From Rhabdophis nuchalis (Eukaryota; Chordata; Lepidosauria; Squamata; Natricidae), in assembly GCA_039707465.1 (NCBI GenBank), contig CM077646.1, positions 80,252,715-80,316,714 on the forward strand: a stretch of DNA of 64,000 nucleotides. Reading direction: 5' to 3'. Positions 11,858 to 23,740 of this stretch are shown here, piece after piece; position 1 is the first letter of the stretch; every line of letters starts with the position of its first letter. Made by a program: the position numbers and the translations under genes. The notes below the pieces were generated by a model that did not search any database, had not been told where the DNA came from, and saw nothing but the letters and a program-made list of their open reading frames with translations.

Positions 11858-12405
11858 CAACAGCGCGAGCTGCATTGGCTTCCTGTGGTCTTTCGGGTGC
11901 GCTTCAAGGTTTTGACGACCATCTTTAAAGCGCTCCATGGCTCGGGGCCTAGTTATATGCGAGACCGTCTCCTGCCCCATACATCCCTTAGACCGATCCG
12001 CTCCCACAGAGAGGGCCTTCTCAGGGTGCCGTCGGCCGGACAATGCCGACTGGCGACACCCAGGGGAAGAGCCTTCTCTGTGGCGGGCCCTGCCCTTTGG
12101 AACGACCTACCCCCTGAACTCCGGACCATCACCGACCTCCGCCTCTTCCGCAAATGTTTAAAGACATATTTTTTTCCATCAAGCCGGCCTAGCCTAACCT
12201 CCCATGGGGACTTTTAGAAAAGTTTTAAATTGGGTTTTTAATAATTGGTTTTTAGCACAGGATTGGGGATTATTTAATATATATTTTAAATTATTTGTCT
12301 ATCTTCTATTGTGTATGTTTTTTAAATTTCCTGTGCGCCGCCCTGGGTCCTCTGTGGAGAAGGGCGGGATATAAATGTAATAAAATGAAATGAAAATGAA
12401 ATGAA
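11858..12405 (+). mobile_element. L2 LINE 3' end, second subfamily
   Basis: A frame at 11822..12217 encodes [18 protein letters not shown] and later [19 protein letters not shown], the C-terminal part of L2 ORF2. It is followed by a 3' UTR ending in a GCCGCCCTGGGTCC...GGGCGGGATATAAAT hairpin and an AAAATGAAATG tail. The hairpin sequence differs from that of the 6690 and 43197 copies, so it is a separate L2 lineage. The 5' end is truncated. Confidence 0.88.
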
Positions 12406-12419
12406 CAAATAGAGATGTG

Positions 12420-13166
12420 AGCTAAGATATGAGCTAAGAATGTTTATTTACATACTTATGCTCTACTATCTACTGCTCCATATTGTTCCATTCTTGCAAA
12501 CCATCCTAAATTTCACTATGTCCATCCACAAATTCATATATTGTGTTTTGTATTTTAAAGTACTAACCTCTTTTCTAGGTTTTTCTCAACTCCATCCACC
12601 ACATGCAACTTTCCTGGTCTTTCTTTTCTTTTCAACTCATTCACACTTCCTTTTTGTATCTGCTCTGCAATTCAAGCCTCATTCACTCTCTCCAAACGAC
12701 AAACCACCTCAATGTACTTTTTCCCATATATTGTTCACTTTTGTATCCAGTCCTCTGTCATTCAGCAGTCATACATTCTAGATCCAATCACTTTGTGTAA
12801 CAAAATTTCTTAACTACCCCATTTCCACTGTTTTCAATTTACTTTTATGTTTTTCCTGATGTGCAAAACTATTACTTTCCCATAACAAAATAGACTCTTA
12901 AACCCAATCACTTTTGCTTCTTTTGACAAACATTCATTGCTTGCAACAAACCATATATGGCCTCTTTACATTTGCTCCTTTTTAAATATTCCTCTATCTT
13001 TAGTCATTGTTCTATCCAGTACATAGTTTCATCTAAGTGTTCCAATTGTTCACCATTTGCATATACATTGCAATCATTCATTCTTATTTGATACACTAAT
13101 GTTCAGATTCATATTTCCTATTGACCATACAGTTTACCTAACATTTCCTGCAAATCATTCAAGTTC
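12420..13166. other. AT-rich intron, possibly a decayed element
   Basis: Pyrimidine-rich on the plus strand with no stable frame. Similar composition continues beyond the 13169 insertion to about 14700 and again at 15440-15900, which might be one old retroelement in minus orientation. I cannot identify it. Confidence 0.25.
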
Positions 13167-13168
13167 TA

Positions 13169-14183
13169 CCGTGTTTCCCCAAAAATAAGATATATTTTTT
13201 TGACCCACAAAATATGGCCTTGGGCTTATTAGAGGGGGGAAGGCTTATTATTTTTCAGGTGCAGGAAGCAACAAGCCCACCAGCTCCACCCTCTCCATCC
13301 CACCATCTGCTTGCCTGCGGCCACAATGACCCAAGTTCTCCTTGCATCCTGGCCTGCTCTGCTTGCTGGCCGCGGAACAGCTGACTGCGCGGCTCTGGCC
13401 TCGCGGGGAGGGGGGTCTCCCTGGCAGAATGAAGGAATGAACACACACAAACACACACACACACACACACACACACCTTCCCCCTCCAAGGCAGCCACGT
13501 CCCTTTACTAACTTGCTTTCCAGCTCCATTCTCCGCTCCACATGCAGGACAAGAAAAGTAGACTGTGTGCCTATGGTAAAAAAAAATACCAGAAAATATC
13601 TTCCATATCGTCGTTTCAAAGAGGAGTTTCACCAGGACAAAGCAGTGGCTACAAGCGGTGTTTGTGTCACCTTCATCCTGGTGGAACTCCTCTCTGAAAG
13701 GACAATCTGCAGGTGGGGGGGGATTTCTTGCACTTTGGCAGCAGTGTCTCCTCGCAGGGCTTCTTCCGATGTCCCAGGTGTATTCATTTCCATGCCTTCT
13801 TTTCCTGTTCTGTGGACGGAATTGCGAGCTGTGACTGTCACCGTTAGGCAAGGAGAGTATGAGGCATTTGGGTAATGTTGCTTGGCCTACAGCTTCTTTT
13901 GCAATTGCAATTGGCTGCAAAACTAACCAGTGTTTGCTGGAACCAGAGGCCTGAGCAGCACCCACGAATCAGCTGTTTTGTGAACGGAGCAGCCCAGCTT
14001 ATCCGATTAAGGGCCTAAGAAGCCCTGAAGTGACCAGGGAAGGGAAGTGCTGCCCCCTGTTCTGGCTAAATCCATCCCTTCACTAGGGCTTATTTTGGGG
14101 GGGAGGGTTTATATTTTTTGCCCGCCACGAAAAACTGGCATGGCCTTAGTTTCAGGACATGTTGTATTTTCGGGAAAACATAG
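13169..14183. mobile_element. TA-flanked mariner-like element, 1015 bp
   Basis: The ends CCGTGTTTCCCC and GGGAAAACATAG form short inverted repeats and are flanked on each side by TA, the target of Tc1/mariner elements. Subterminal 'aaataagatat' and 'gggcttattttgg' motifs recur in partial copies at 50-155 and 37340-37510. The interior has a (CA)n run at 13441-13476. It also has an inverted repeat at about 13621-13694 (gaggagtttcaccagga and its near complement). A 236-codon minus-strand frame (13255..13965) shows no transposase motif and I regard it as chance. It is a non-autonomous element. Confidence 0.7.
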
Positions 14184-14704
14184 TAAGCTAACAATACAAT
14201 AATATTTATCTATAAATAACAAAACCAAGGGACATTCTACATCCTTTCTTACTGTCCCACTTCAAAGTTGAACTATTCATCAAATATTTAGTTTTTTCTC
14301 ACAATGCTTTTATTTACCAATTTTATTACGTTCTTCCACCTTCAATTGCATACTCACACAGAACATTAAATAATATAACAATTCAGTCCAATTCATTTTG
14401 TTATGTACTATCTCTAAAACTTTTCTCTTACATCCATGCATTTCTCAGTATCCCGCTGAAAAGCAGAACTTGGTCTGTATAGCTGCTGCCCAGCTTATGT
14501 TTTCCCCTTACAGATTCTACTCCTTACCACTTTTCAATCAATCCTCTTCAGAGACCAACTTAACTTACATTCGCTCTGGTTGTTATTTCTTCTGTATAGG
14601 AAAATGGTAACAGTATGCTTACAATCATTAGTTTTCACATATTAAGTAAGTTGCACAGCCACCCCACATTAACTGCACCCATATTTTTCAATTTCTGAAG
14701 TTAT

Positions 14705-15425
14705 ATAGAGCAGATGGTGGTTGTGGCCAGGAAGGCCTTGGCACAACTACAGGTTGTGCGCCAGTTATGCCCTTTCCTGAACCAACAGTCTCTACTCACA
14801 GTCACTCATGCCCTTGAAGAGCATCTGGAAGCTCCAGTTGGTGCAAAATGCAGCGGCCCGCATGGTTTGTGCAGACCTTGGTGTACATGTATTACCTCTC
14901 CTGCAGGAGCTGCATTGGCTGCCAATTTGCTTCTGGATGCAATTTAAGGTGCAGGTTATCCCACCTTTAAAGCCCTTCGTGGATTCAAGTTATCTGAGGG
15001 ACCATTTCTTGCCAGTCACATCTTATCAGAGCAGGGAGGCAGGGAAAGTTGCAAATCCCATCCTCTAGGGAGATACACCTGGTGGGACCCAGAAGAAGGG
15101 CCTTTTCCATGGTGGCCCCATCTCTCTGGAACATCTTTCCCCCAGAGATTAGAATAGCCCTCACTCTCACACTCTTCTGGAAGGTGCTGAAGACCTGGTG
15201 CTGCCAGTGGGCCTGGGGAATCCAGAGCAGGATGGAGCCCATTAAATGACTCATGCGAGGCGCTGTCGTCAGGGGGGTGATTTTTTAATATTTATTTATT
15301 ATATCACTTCTATTTTATTCATTTTATTGTTTTCATATGAGGTTTTATATTTTGTAAGCTACCTTGAGTTGCCATGTGTGAATAGGCAACAATAGAAATT
15401 CCCTAAATAAAATAAAATAAAATGA
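14705..15425 (+). mobile_element. Old L2 LINE 3' copy
   Basis: Broken frames still show LTVTHAL, LQLVQNAAARMVCADLG, LQELHWLPICFWMQFKV and AFSMVAPSLWNIFPPEIRIA, all L2 ORF2 C-terminal motifs. Frameshifts at about 14810 and 15050 separate them. The tail is AATAAAATAAAATAAAATG. More diverged than the copies at 6690, 11858 or 43197. Confidence 0.82.
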
Positions 15426-15927
15426 ATAAATGAATGCCCTACCTCTGCAAATTTACAATTTTTCAAAATGTCACAGCACATAAGACTTCATCAATTTTGC
15501 CTTGAACACAAATATTTCTAGCATTTGTTTTAACTCCACTCTGGAACATATTCTCATCAGTCCCATATAAATCTGTAAACCATTCCTGTCACTGCTTCTT
15601 TAGTTTCACCCCAAATTTAGTTTCATCAGTTTTATTTATTTAAATTCTTTTCACTCTGTGGAGGTTCCTTCTTTAGTCATCTACAATCATTGGAATTCAC
15701 TCATTCCAAAACACATTCCAAAGTCCCATTTTCTCTGCATCTGTTAATCTTAATTGTTTGTTCAGTTTCATTACATTTTTTCAACTATCTTTTCCTGTGA
15801 ATACATATTGCATAATGCCCCTCATCCTCGTCTTACAGCAATCATTCTCCTCTCTGTATGTTTGCTTGTTGTTTATTTTACAAATACTTATTCTGCTTTC
15901 CTGTTTTGTGCATTTTATTACTCTAGA

Positions 15928-15996
15928 ATAGAATAGGATATTGGAGGGACCTTGGAGATCTTCTAGTCCAGCCCCCTGCTCAAGCAAGAGAACCTA
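15928..15996 (-). mobile_element. CR1 LINE 3' fragment
   Basis: The plus strand reads 'ggagggaccttggagatctt' then 'ctagtccagccccctgctc', close to the conserved 3' end of reptile and bird CR1 LINEs. Confidence 0.65.
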
Positions 15997-15998
15997 TA

Positions 15999-16150
15999 CA
16001 GTGGTGGGATTCAAATTTCTTTACTACTGGTTCTGTGGGCATGGCCTGGTGGACGTTGCATGGCTTGGTGGGCATGGCTTGGTGGGTGTGGCAGGGGAAA
16101 GATACTGTACAATCTCCATCCCCTCCCCACTCCAGGGGAAGGTTACTGCA
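15999..16150. mobile_element. hAT MITE fragment
   Basis: It starts cagtggtgggattcaaa, the left end of a common hAT family in this window, followed by a short tandem 'catggcttggtggg' stretch. I could not find the right end or a matching target duplication of aacctata, so the end coordinate is approximate. Confidence 0.5.
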
Positions 16151-17384
16151 GAATCCCCATTTTCTTCTGATATATGTCTAAAGCTTAAGTGTGAATTTCT
16201 AATAAGTATGAAAGTATTATTTTTCCTCCCTAATTACTTGGATCACCTATTTATGTCTGAAGTTTTATAACTAAGAAGAGATAAAAGGAAAACAGCCTGT
16301 TTGCCTGCTTGCCTGTTGTGCTGAAAAGACATTAGTCAATGTTTACTTGTCTGGGGAATTGTCTCATGCTTCTGAAATATCTCCATCCTTGGGATTATTG
16401 GTAAACAGTGGTATATGTGGCAATCTACCCTTTAGCTAATATCATAAACACCAAGGCGATGCTGAAATGCAGCTGGAGGCCAAGAATTTCTTTGTGGCAT
16501 CAACTATGAAAAGTTTCAACAGGAAAAGGTACAACTAGCCTCATATGTTAGTCACGCTTACCTTGCAATGAAATAAATGGGATTTCAGCATTCTTGCTTT
16601 GGTTTTGCTTAGAGAAGGAAACAATGCAGTCCTCAGCTGGATGCATTACAGCCACAGATAAACAATAGCATGTGAAATGTCACTTCATAAATACTTTTCA
16701 AATACCCCGAGGAGTTTATTTTTTTTACTTCATTCTACTCTTACTCAGAATAGAGCTGTCTGCTGATACTGAATGGCACCCCAACATTTAACAATGCTGC
16801 AGGTGAACAATGCAAGGGTTTGGTTTTTTTTTTAAAGCAAGAGTTCCATACTGCAAATCTGATTATACAGTAGAGAGAAAAATGAATAACAATAATCCAA
16901 AGCCCTTTAATGAGAATTCAGGGAAATAAATAAATGTGGTATGGGTTGGATTTTTGGTTTGATTTTTTTTTAATTCATGCAGCATTAACTAACATTTACT
17001 AGAAAATGTGCTGGTTATCCAAAACCCGGGATAGTTCTCAAAAATGCATGAAACAGTTTATACTTACCGTTATAAGTATTTTAATTTCAAGATGTTCCTT
17101 ACAGCCTTTTATGGTTGTTCAGCATTCTTTGCAATAGTTAAAGTCCCATTTTGATGGGGATTAGTAGCTGTTAATGTTCTATGTCCTATAGACATAGAAT
17201 GCTGGCTCCAAAGTGCAGGGCTAATGAACCTTTTCCTATGACTGGACAGTCAATTACATGACTATCTTCTTCTCATTCTCCATAATGTCCATCCTGTGCT
17301 TTATATAGAGGTTTTTTTTTTTTTTAGAAATGTCAGTTTCATAGTAATAGCATTTACTTCTCTGCACTGCAAGAATGTTGGTCA

Positions 17385-17595
17385 GGTTTTTTGCAACCTT
17401 CTGACAAGCAAAGTCAATGGGGAAGCCAGATGCACTTATGGTAATAACCATGTTACTAATTTAACATCTACAGTGACCCACTTAACAAATGTAATCTGAA
17501 AAGCCGTAAAAATGGGGCAAAACTCACTTAATAAATTTTTCACTTAGCAACATAAATTCTGAGCTCAATTGTGGTTGTAAGTCAAGCAACTACTG
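17385..17595 (-). mobile_element. TA-target MITE fragment (family of 46144)
   Basis: It carries 'cttctgacaagcaaagtcaa', 'aaaatggggcaaaactcact' and a right end ggttgtaagtcaagcaactactg before TA. These correspond in reverse to the complete copy at 46144..46534. The left limit is uncertain. Confidence 0.6.
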
Positions 17596-18616
17596 TATTA
17601 GCTGCTCTCTGGCTAATTATCCCAGCTGCTTGACAATACACCAATTCAGACTTTCAAATTTGAGTTTGCTTGACTTTCTGTTTACATCAGATGGCCTGGG
17701 ACAAAGCATTTTGGCCAGCATGTTCAACCCATAACCCACAGGCCAAATCTATTCTCGATGGCTAGTAAAATAGCCCCACAAGATTATGTGATTTACCTAT
17801 ATTAAATATATTATGCATTTTATATGCAGCCAAGACAAATCCTTTTTACTCAGTGTGGTCCAAGCAAGACAAAAGGTTGGACACCCATGATTTAGACAGA
17901 AGATAAAATCTTTTTTTAATCTCATTCTTGGAAATATGCAATATATAGCAAGGCCTCAAATTGTAGTCTCAGCATTTGTGAGTTTGTTGATGGGAAATAG
18001 AATCAAAATCAGGCTGCTGTGGTGCAATGACAAAATATTTACTTACAAAGCCCAAGAACCCCTGAAGGCCAGTACATTTCTTTAAGAATATGTTTTGAGA
18101 CAATGATTGTCCCAAGGCCACTGTTTGAGACATCAAAGCAGCTGTTTCTAAACAGAACTGAAGAAGATGTCAAACTTTCTTTAATGGTACAAACTAAAAA
18201 GCAGGCATTGCTTAGATTCAGTTCAAAGGTATAGACATGGTACATGTTCATTCTACACTAAAGCAAATAAACATAAAATCAATACCAGCTAACTACTGAA
18301 GCTTTCTCTGTTTATTAGCTTCCGTAATCAATGTTTGTGCACGGTTTTGGGAATAGTTTCTGGATTAATGAAAAAGTTGAGACCCTTAAGTTGTTCTTTG
18401 ATTCTTTTAACTAGGAGAGCTCTTAAATCCCCAGGAAATCATTGTGGCTTGAGCTGTAATTGCTATTAGACTTCATGCAAGAGAGATGGCTAGGAGAGAT
18501 GGAAGTAATCAACACATTTTTGTTGATTTTTGTTCTTCTTAAAATTCAATATTATCTGAACTGGAAGACCTACTTAGTTATAGACAAAGTAAGGAAATTA
18601 TAAGTAAATAGAGAAA

Positions 18617-18650
18617 GTGTGTGTGTGTGTGTACATACACACACACACAA
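18617..18650. repeat. (GT)n-(AC)n palindromic microsatellite
   Basis: A GT run, then tacata, then an AC run, giving a self-complementary tract. Confidence 0.85.
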
Positions 18651-18748
18651 TCATTTATACAATCATTGCTTACACAGATTTAATACTATATATATAGAGA
18701 ATGCCACCTACACTCTGGTACATTCCAAAAAAGAATAATTTGGTGCAG

Positions 18749-18920
18749 CCAACTTCCCATGGCTAACTTGGCATGGTCAACTCACCACAGCCAACTTGCT
18801 GCAGCACAATGCACTGTAGCCAGTTCACGGCAAGGCAACTTGCTGCAGAATAGTTCAACAATTGGCCATGGCAAGTTGGCCATAGCAAGTTGGCTACACC
18901 AAGTTGACCACACTGAGTTG
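18749..18920. repeat. 14-bp minisatellite in inverted halves
   Basis: The right half (18862-18920) is ttggccatggcaag repeated four times with drift, to ttgaccacactgag. The left half (about 18749-18800) is its reverse complement, aacttcccatggct and relatives. The middle has further caacttgctgcag copies. The unit is itself nearly palindromic. Confidence 0.7.
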
Positions 18921-19639
18921 TCATAGGCCCTTTCTAGGTAGGCTGAGGTACATCTTCAAGTATTCTGACTTAAGACTAATTAATAATCAAAAGTTATTTT
19001 TCTAAAATGACAGTTGGTTTCATTAATTTCTTCAACCAAAGTACTTCTATTCAGACAGTACTTCTACTTGGTTTTATTCAAAGGAAAAGGATTACCGTAC
19101 TTTTATGAGGTAGGGTAGATTCCATTTTAAAATATTTGAATTAATTTTGTATATATCACTTTTCAAGAATGGTACTCAAATCAGGTAACCATAAATCATA
19201 ATAAAATTAAATATATAGGTAATTAAATTATCTCTGAATGAAAGCATATTTTCTGCTTGACAAAAAAAAACATCTTCTAAATATTTGCAAAAGGATGGAG
19301 GATTGATCCAAAAGTGAGCAGTTCCAGCATTAACAGAGATTATATCAAAAAGAAGTTGCTGGGGAATATGGACGTGTTCCTATCTAAGCTAGGACTTTGT
19401 CATAATTTCATGCAACTGGAGCCCAATAGGGAGGTATTTGTTGACAAGGGTTTTGTTATTCCTTAACTTTTGTTAGAAAAAATTGCTCGTTTGCAACTGA
19501 TTTATCTTACTGTTCCATCATGAAATCAGGATCTTATAGTGGTCTCTGCTCACTTACCCTCTTAGACACATTTCTCCTAGATGTAGAATATACCACATCT
19601 GAGGAGACATCTCTTCCCAATAGGACAAAGCCATACCAT

Positions 19640-19995
19640 TTGGGCCAGCAGAAGAGGCCTGCTATGGATCTCATCTGCTAAGGAATTGAAGCAGGCAAGG
19701 TCAAGAAGAGCTGTGGCCTCCATCTTGATGGAGCACTACCGCCAGAGGTAAGAACTGCCTCCTCCTTTTTGATCTTCTGGAAGGGTATTAAAACCTGGCT
19801 ATGCCAATTGGTTTGGGGGCCCATGGTGGGTGCTCACCATTAGAGGTGGCTTATGGGTTAAGAAGATCTCATCCCTGTCCCGTCTGCTTAATTTCAGTTT
19901 TGGTACAGTTTTTAACAATATTCTAACCTCTGTAGTTTTTTTTAATGTTTTAATATTTTAATTATTTTTTATTGTTTCATAACTTGTAAACTGCT
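19640..19995 (+). mobile_element. Very old L2 LINE 3' fragment
   Basis: The stretch 'gatcttctggaagggtatta' followed by 'aaacctggctatgcc' matches the ORF2 C-terminus (FRKALKTWL-like) seen intact in the 14705 copy. It is followed by an AT-rich 3' UTR-like stretch. No open frame remains. Confidence 0.5.
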
Positions 19996-21295
19996 ATACT
20001 ACCATTATAAAATCTCATGATGTATATTTGCGGGGGTGGAGGGGAGAAGGCAGCTCACACATTGTGTTCACAATGGTTATAGAAACTTGTAATATAATTA
20101 GATGTAGTATTAATTAATTTGTGCAATTTATCTTCTGTGGATAAATCCTCATGGACTCTATGAAAGCATTTACATTTTATTGGATTAACTGGGGGAAAAA
20201 CCTAGATAATGTTACAGAGATAGCCATGGCAAACCTAAGATTAAAAAAACCTGCATATAAATATTCTTCTTGAAATGTCTGGCACTATATAACTTAGATA
20301 CAGTTATACAACAGTTAGATACTGTTGTACAAGTGCACCTGTCAATTTAAAGATTTTTTTGTGTGCTATGAGTATGCATCTATGAGCTGTTTTCAATCAA
20401 ATGATGGTTTTGAATGGTAACTAAAAATGTCTTCATAAAATAGCCACTATTCCTTTTTCTAGTTAATATGCATTCTTTGGTACCTAAGGGTAAAAAGGAA
20501 ACAGTGGGGTGAAATTGTTCTTTGCATCTCATTCATAGGGTGAAAAATTTGGGAATAAGCACTTCGCAAATGGGAAGTGGAGGTAGGGTTGGGCTGTCAG
20601 ATACTCTAGGAGACAGTTCTGTTTAAACAGATGCTGTGTCACCATGGTGATCTTACAAAATACATGAACTTGCCACCTATTAAGAACATTTCACTAAGAA
20701 TTGTGCAAGAGGACTGCAAGATATGCTTGAATCTACAACTTTGGAATGAAGGCAAGCATGATATAAAAAATGACCTCACATCCATTATTCAGTTCTATGG
20801 GCAGTCTTGTCTTCCTTACTGAAATGTCAAGCATGCATAACAGCAAATCAAATATTGTTCTATGCAAAAGAGAGAGAAAAACACACCCTAGTGTGGTACA
20901 TATCAGAGCATGCATTTTTTTAAAGAAAAATTGATACCTTATTCATCTTTAAATAATATAAAAGCTTTAAAAATGAAAAAAAAATGCTCTGAAGATTGAA
21001 GCATAAGTCACCTGCAAAAAATAGCTCTATATACAGCCAGCTCTGGGGTGATTTTTCCTAGAGTTCAATAACACATCACCTTGGGGATAATTCCAGAATG
21101 GTACTACTATATTCAACTCTGTTTTTTAGCCTCCAAAAAATGAGACCTTGAAACCAGTCAGATGGGATTTGATATCACAAGTCAATCGAAAGGATAGATG
21201 TAAGTGTCTGGAATTGAATTGTGCACAACTTGGATTGATTGCGATGTTTTCTGTTTATGTCAGCAACATGTCAATGCACAAATATGGCCTTCTTT

Positions 21296-21620
21296 AAAGG
21301 TAAAGGTAAATGTTTCCCCTGTCCAATCACTTCTGATTGGACAGGGGAAACAGGGGGGTGTATGCTCATCTCCGTTTCGTAGGCAAAAAAGCCAGTGTTT
21401 TCCAAAGACATTTCTGTGGTCATGAAGCCAGAATGACTATACGTTAAGGTACACAGAATAATGTTACCTTCCCATCCAAGAGATACCTATTTATCTACTT
21501 GCATTTGTATGCTTTCCAACTGCTAAATCGAGCTGAGACAATTAACGGGAGCTCACCCTGTCATGCAGCGCTTGTGTCTTGAACTCAGGCTTTCCAGATG
21601 ACAAGCTCAGCATCTTTAAC
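21296..21620 (-). mobile_element. tRNA-derived SINE (ACCTTTACCTTT-ended) with a snap-back
   Basis: The left end is aaaggtaaaggtaaa, and the body shows 'gctcatctccgtttcgtagg' and 'gggagctcaccctgtcatgc', as in the copy at 49395. The Pol III boxes at the right end are decayed. The usual left-hand body is replaced by a perfect 18-bp inverted repeat at 21312-21329 and 21334-21351 (arm gtttcccctgtccaatca). Confidence 0.75.
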
Positions 21621-21874
21621 CGGCCTGGCCTAATTTATGTTCCTCGCCCCAGTCTGTAGCTTAAATTCTTTATCAGGTTTTAATTGGGATACAGTTTTAA
21701 TGTTTTATAAATTTTAGTACAGGATTAATTATTTAATTTGGTTTTAATTATGTATGTATTGTAATGTTTTTAGATGCTCTTAATTTTCCTGTATACCGCC
21801 CCGAGTCCCTTCGGGGAGAGGGGGCGGTTTAGAAAATTAATGAATTATTATTATTATCATTATTATTATTATTA

Positions 21875-21917
<43 letters not shown>

Positions 21918-21974
21918 CATCATCATCATCATCATCATTATCATCATTATTATTATCATTATTATTATTATTAA
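21621..21974 (+). mobile_element. L2 LINE 3' end with long (ATT)n/(ATC)n tail
   Basis: It starts near ggcctggcctaattt and holds the L2 3' UTR. It ends in the hairpin accgccccgagtccc...ggggagagggggcggt at about 21797-21830. From 21845 a 130-bp ATT/ATC microsatellite follows, grown from the element's tail. Confidence 0.82.
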
Positions 21975-22000
21975 CTGCTGAGCCAATCCTAACCCTAACC

Positions 22001-22242
22001 CAGTGGTAGGTTCCTACTGGTTCAGACCAGTTCAGCTGAACCAGTAGTGGTTTGGCGGATTGGGTTGCTGGAACCGGCAGTGACCCAGGCCTGCCACACC
22101 CATGAACTGGTTCTTCATTGGTGCCACCATCTTGTTTTTTGCTTCTGCGTATGCGCAGAATAACTTTTATTGTCCTGTGCATGCGTGCGCATGGCACAGC
22201 CACAAGCAAAATGGCAGTACTGACTGCCGGAACCCACCCCTG
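22001..22242. mobile_element. hAT MITE, 242 bp, inside a telomere-like repeat
   Basis: Ends are cagtggtaggttcc and ggaacccacccctg. The 8-bp flanks ccctaacc and ccctaatc differ by one base. The interior includes gcgcatgcgc-like GC-rich blocks. The target is a short CCCTAA-type tract. Confidence 0.82.
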
Positions 22243-23229
22243 CCCTAATCCTAACCCTAATCCTTTGACTTTCTTTAATGCTTTAGAATAGATATAGGTG
22301 AAATGGAATATATCTTTCTGTATCTTCTGTCTAAAAATATACCTGTTTTAAATAATATTTCCTTTTCCTATAAAGTATTAGAAATTCTGCTGAACTGGAA
22401 GACATTTGAATCAGTGTGCAACCTGATAGCATTGCGAAGCCACAAACAGAGCATGCTTGGATTGTCATGCCCTCCACTGTTCCCCAAGAATTGCTTTGTT
22501 GCCTTTCTTAGCAAGAGAGAGCCTTTAGGTAAAAGTCATTGTCACTTTATCCTTCAAAACGTAAGGCCAGTCAGCTTGGTAGGGATATCTGACTATTTAA
22601 TGAACTCTCTCACTATCTACACACTTTTTTTTAAAAAAAAGGAGTTTTTCCCCTCCCACATTTATCCTTGGCCTTTGAGGGGCTTACTCATTTTCTATTT
22701 AAATAGAAATTAATTAAATAAATGAATTAAATCTATGTAGTATGATCCCTTTCCAATCATGTAGTCAAAGTTCTCTATTTCTATGAAATCTAAACATCAT
22801 ATTTGATTAGATTTAGACTCATTTTATCCTTACAAGCACACAATGCTAGCTTATGAATCTGCTCAAAAGTCCATGGCTCCGCAAATGTTCTTTTTTTTAA
22901 ATAAATGGAAAGTAAATTTTTTCAGCATTGGATGGATTACATTTCAAATATTTTCATTTAAAAATGATTATTTTTCTGTGATTGATTTCCTGATGGATTG
23001 TGCCTAAAAGCAATATGGAAAAATACGGAATAGCTGTTCTTGTATAGCACTCAGATTTGTATGCCCTCTAATTCTATGTCAATTCTCAAGTGGGTGTATG
23101 ATGCACATGTAGAAAACTGAAGCCAATAGGTTGCACAACATTTTGAAAAAAGTCAAGAGTTAGAGAACAGAGGTCTTTTTGTTTTATTTTAGTCTCATTT
23201 TTATGTGTGGTTAAAATCCAAAAGATCAC

Positions 23230-23467
23230 AATTGTACTTCCTCCATTCTTCCCTCCTTCCCTGCCCCCTCTCCCTCTCTGTCTCTCTCCCTCCCTCCCTG
23301 TCTTTCTCTCCCCCCCTTCCCTCTCTCTCTCTCTCTCTCTCTTTCCCTCCCTCCCTCCCTCTCTCCCTGCCTCTCTCTCTCTCTCACCTTCCCTGTTTCT
23401 CTGTCTCTATCTTCCTCCCTCCAACTCTCTCTTTCTCTCTCCCTCCCTTCCGCCATCCCCCCCCCCT
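23230..23467 (+). repeat. Polypyrimidine (CT/CCTCC)n tract
   Basis: About 240 bp of nearly pure C and T on the plus strand, with ctct and cctc repeats. Apparent frames across it are low-complexity artefacts. Confidence 0.9.
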
Positions 23468-23740
23468 GTCATTACCAGTTTTGGGAGACCTACTTTTGGC
23501 ATGAACAGCCCCTTGTCCAATTTATAGTCCCACTGAAATATTTCTTTTCCTTGAAAGTATGCTAAGCCAAGAACGTTAAGTTCTGTTTGGTTAATGTCTG
23601 GGTTGTGTTATATTTCTGATATGAAGGCAAAATAGTTTGGTGGTGCAGATATAACCATTACTGCAATTTCTAAAAAAATGTTGTTTTTCCGAACTCCCAA
23701 GACCCTTCCACATTATCCCCTTCTATTCCTCAAACTGTAC

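Noticed and set aside
13255..13965. 236-codon minus-strand open frame as a gene
   Set aside because: It lies wholly inside a TA-flanked non-autonomous element, overlaps a (CA)n repeat and an internal hairpin, and shows no recognisable domain.
21774..22209. Asn- and Tyr-rich open frames
   Set aside because: They are translations of the (ATT)n/(ATC)n microsatellite at the L2 tail.
23205..23527. Ser/Pro/Leu-rich open frames
   Set aside because: They are low-complexity readings of the CT tract.
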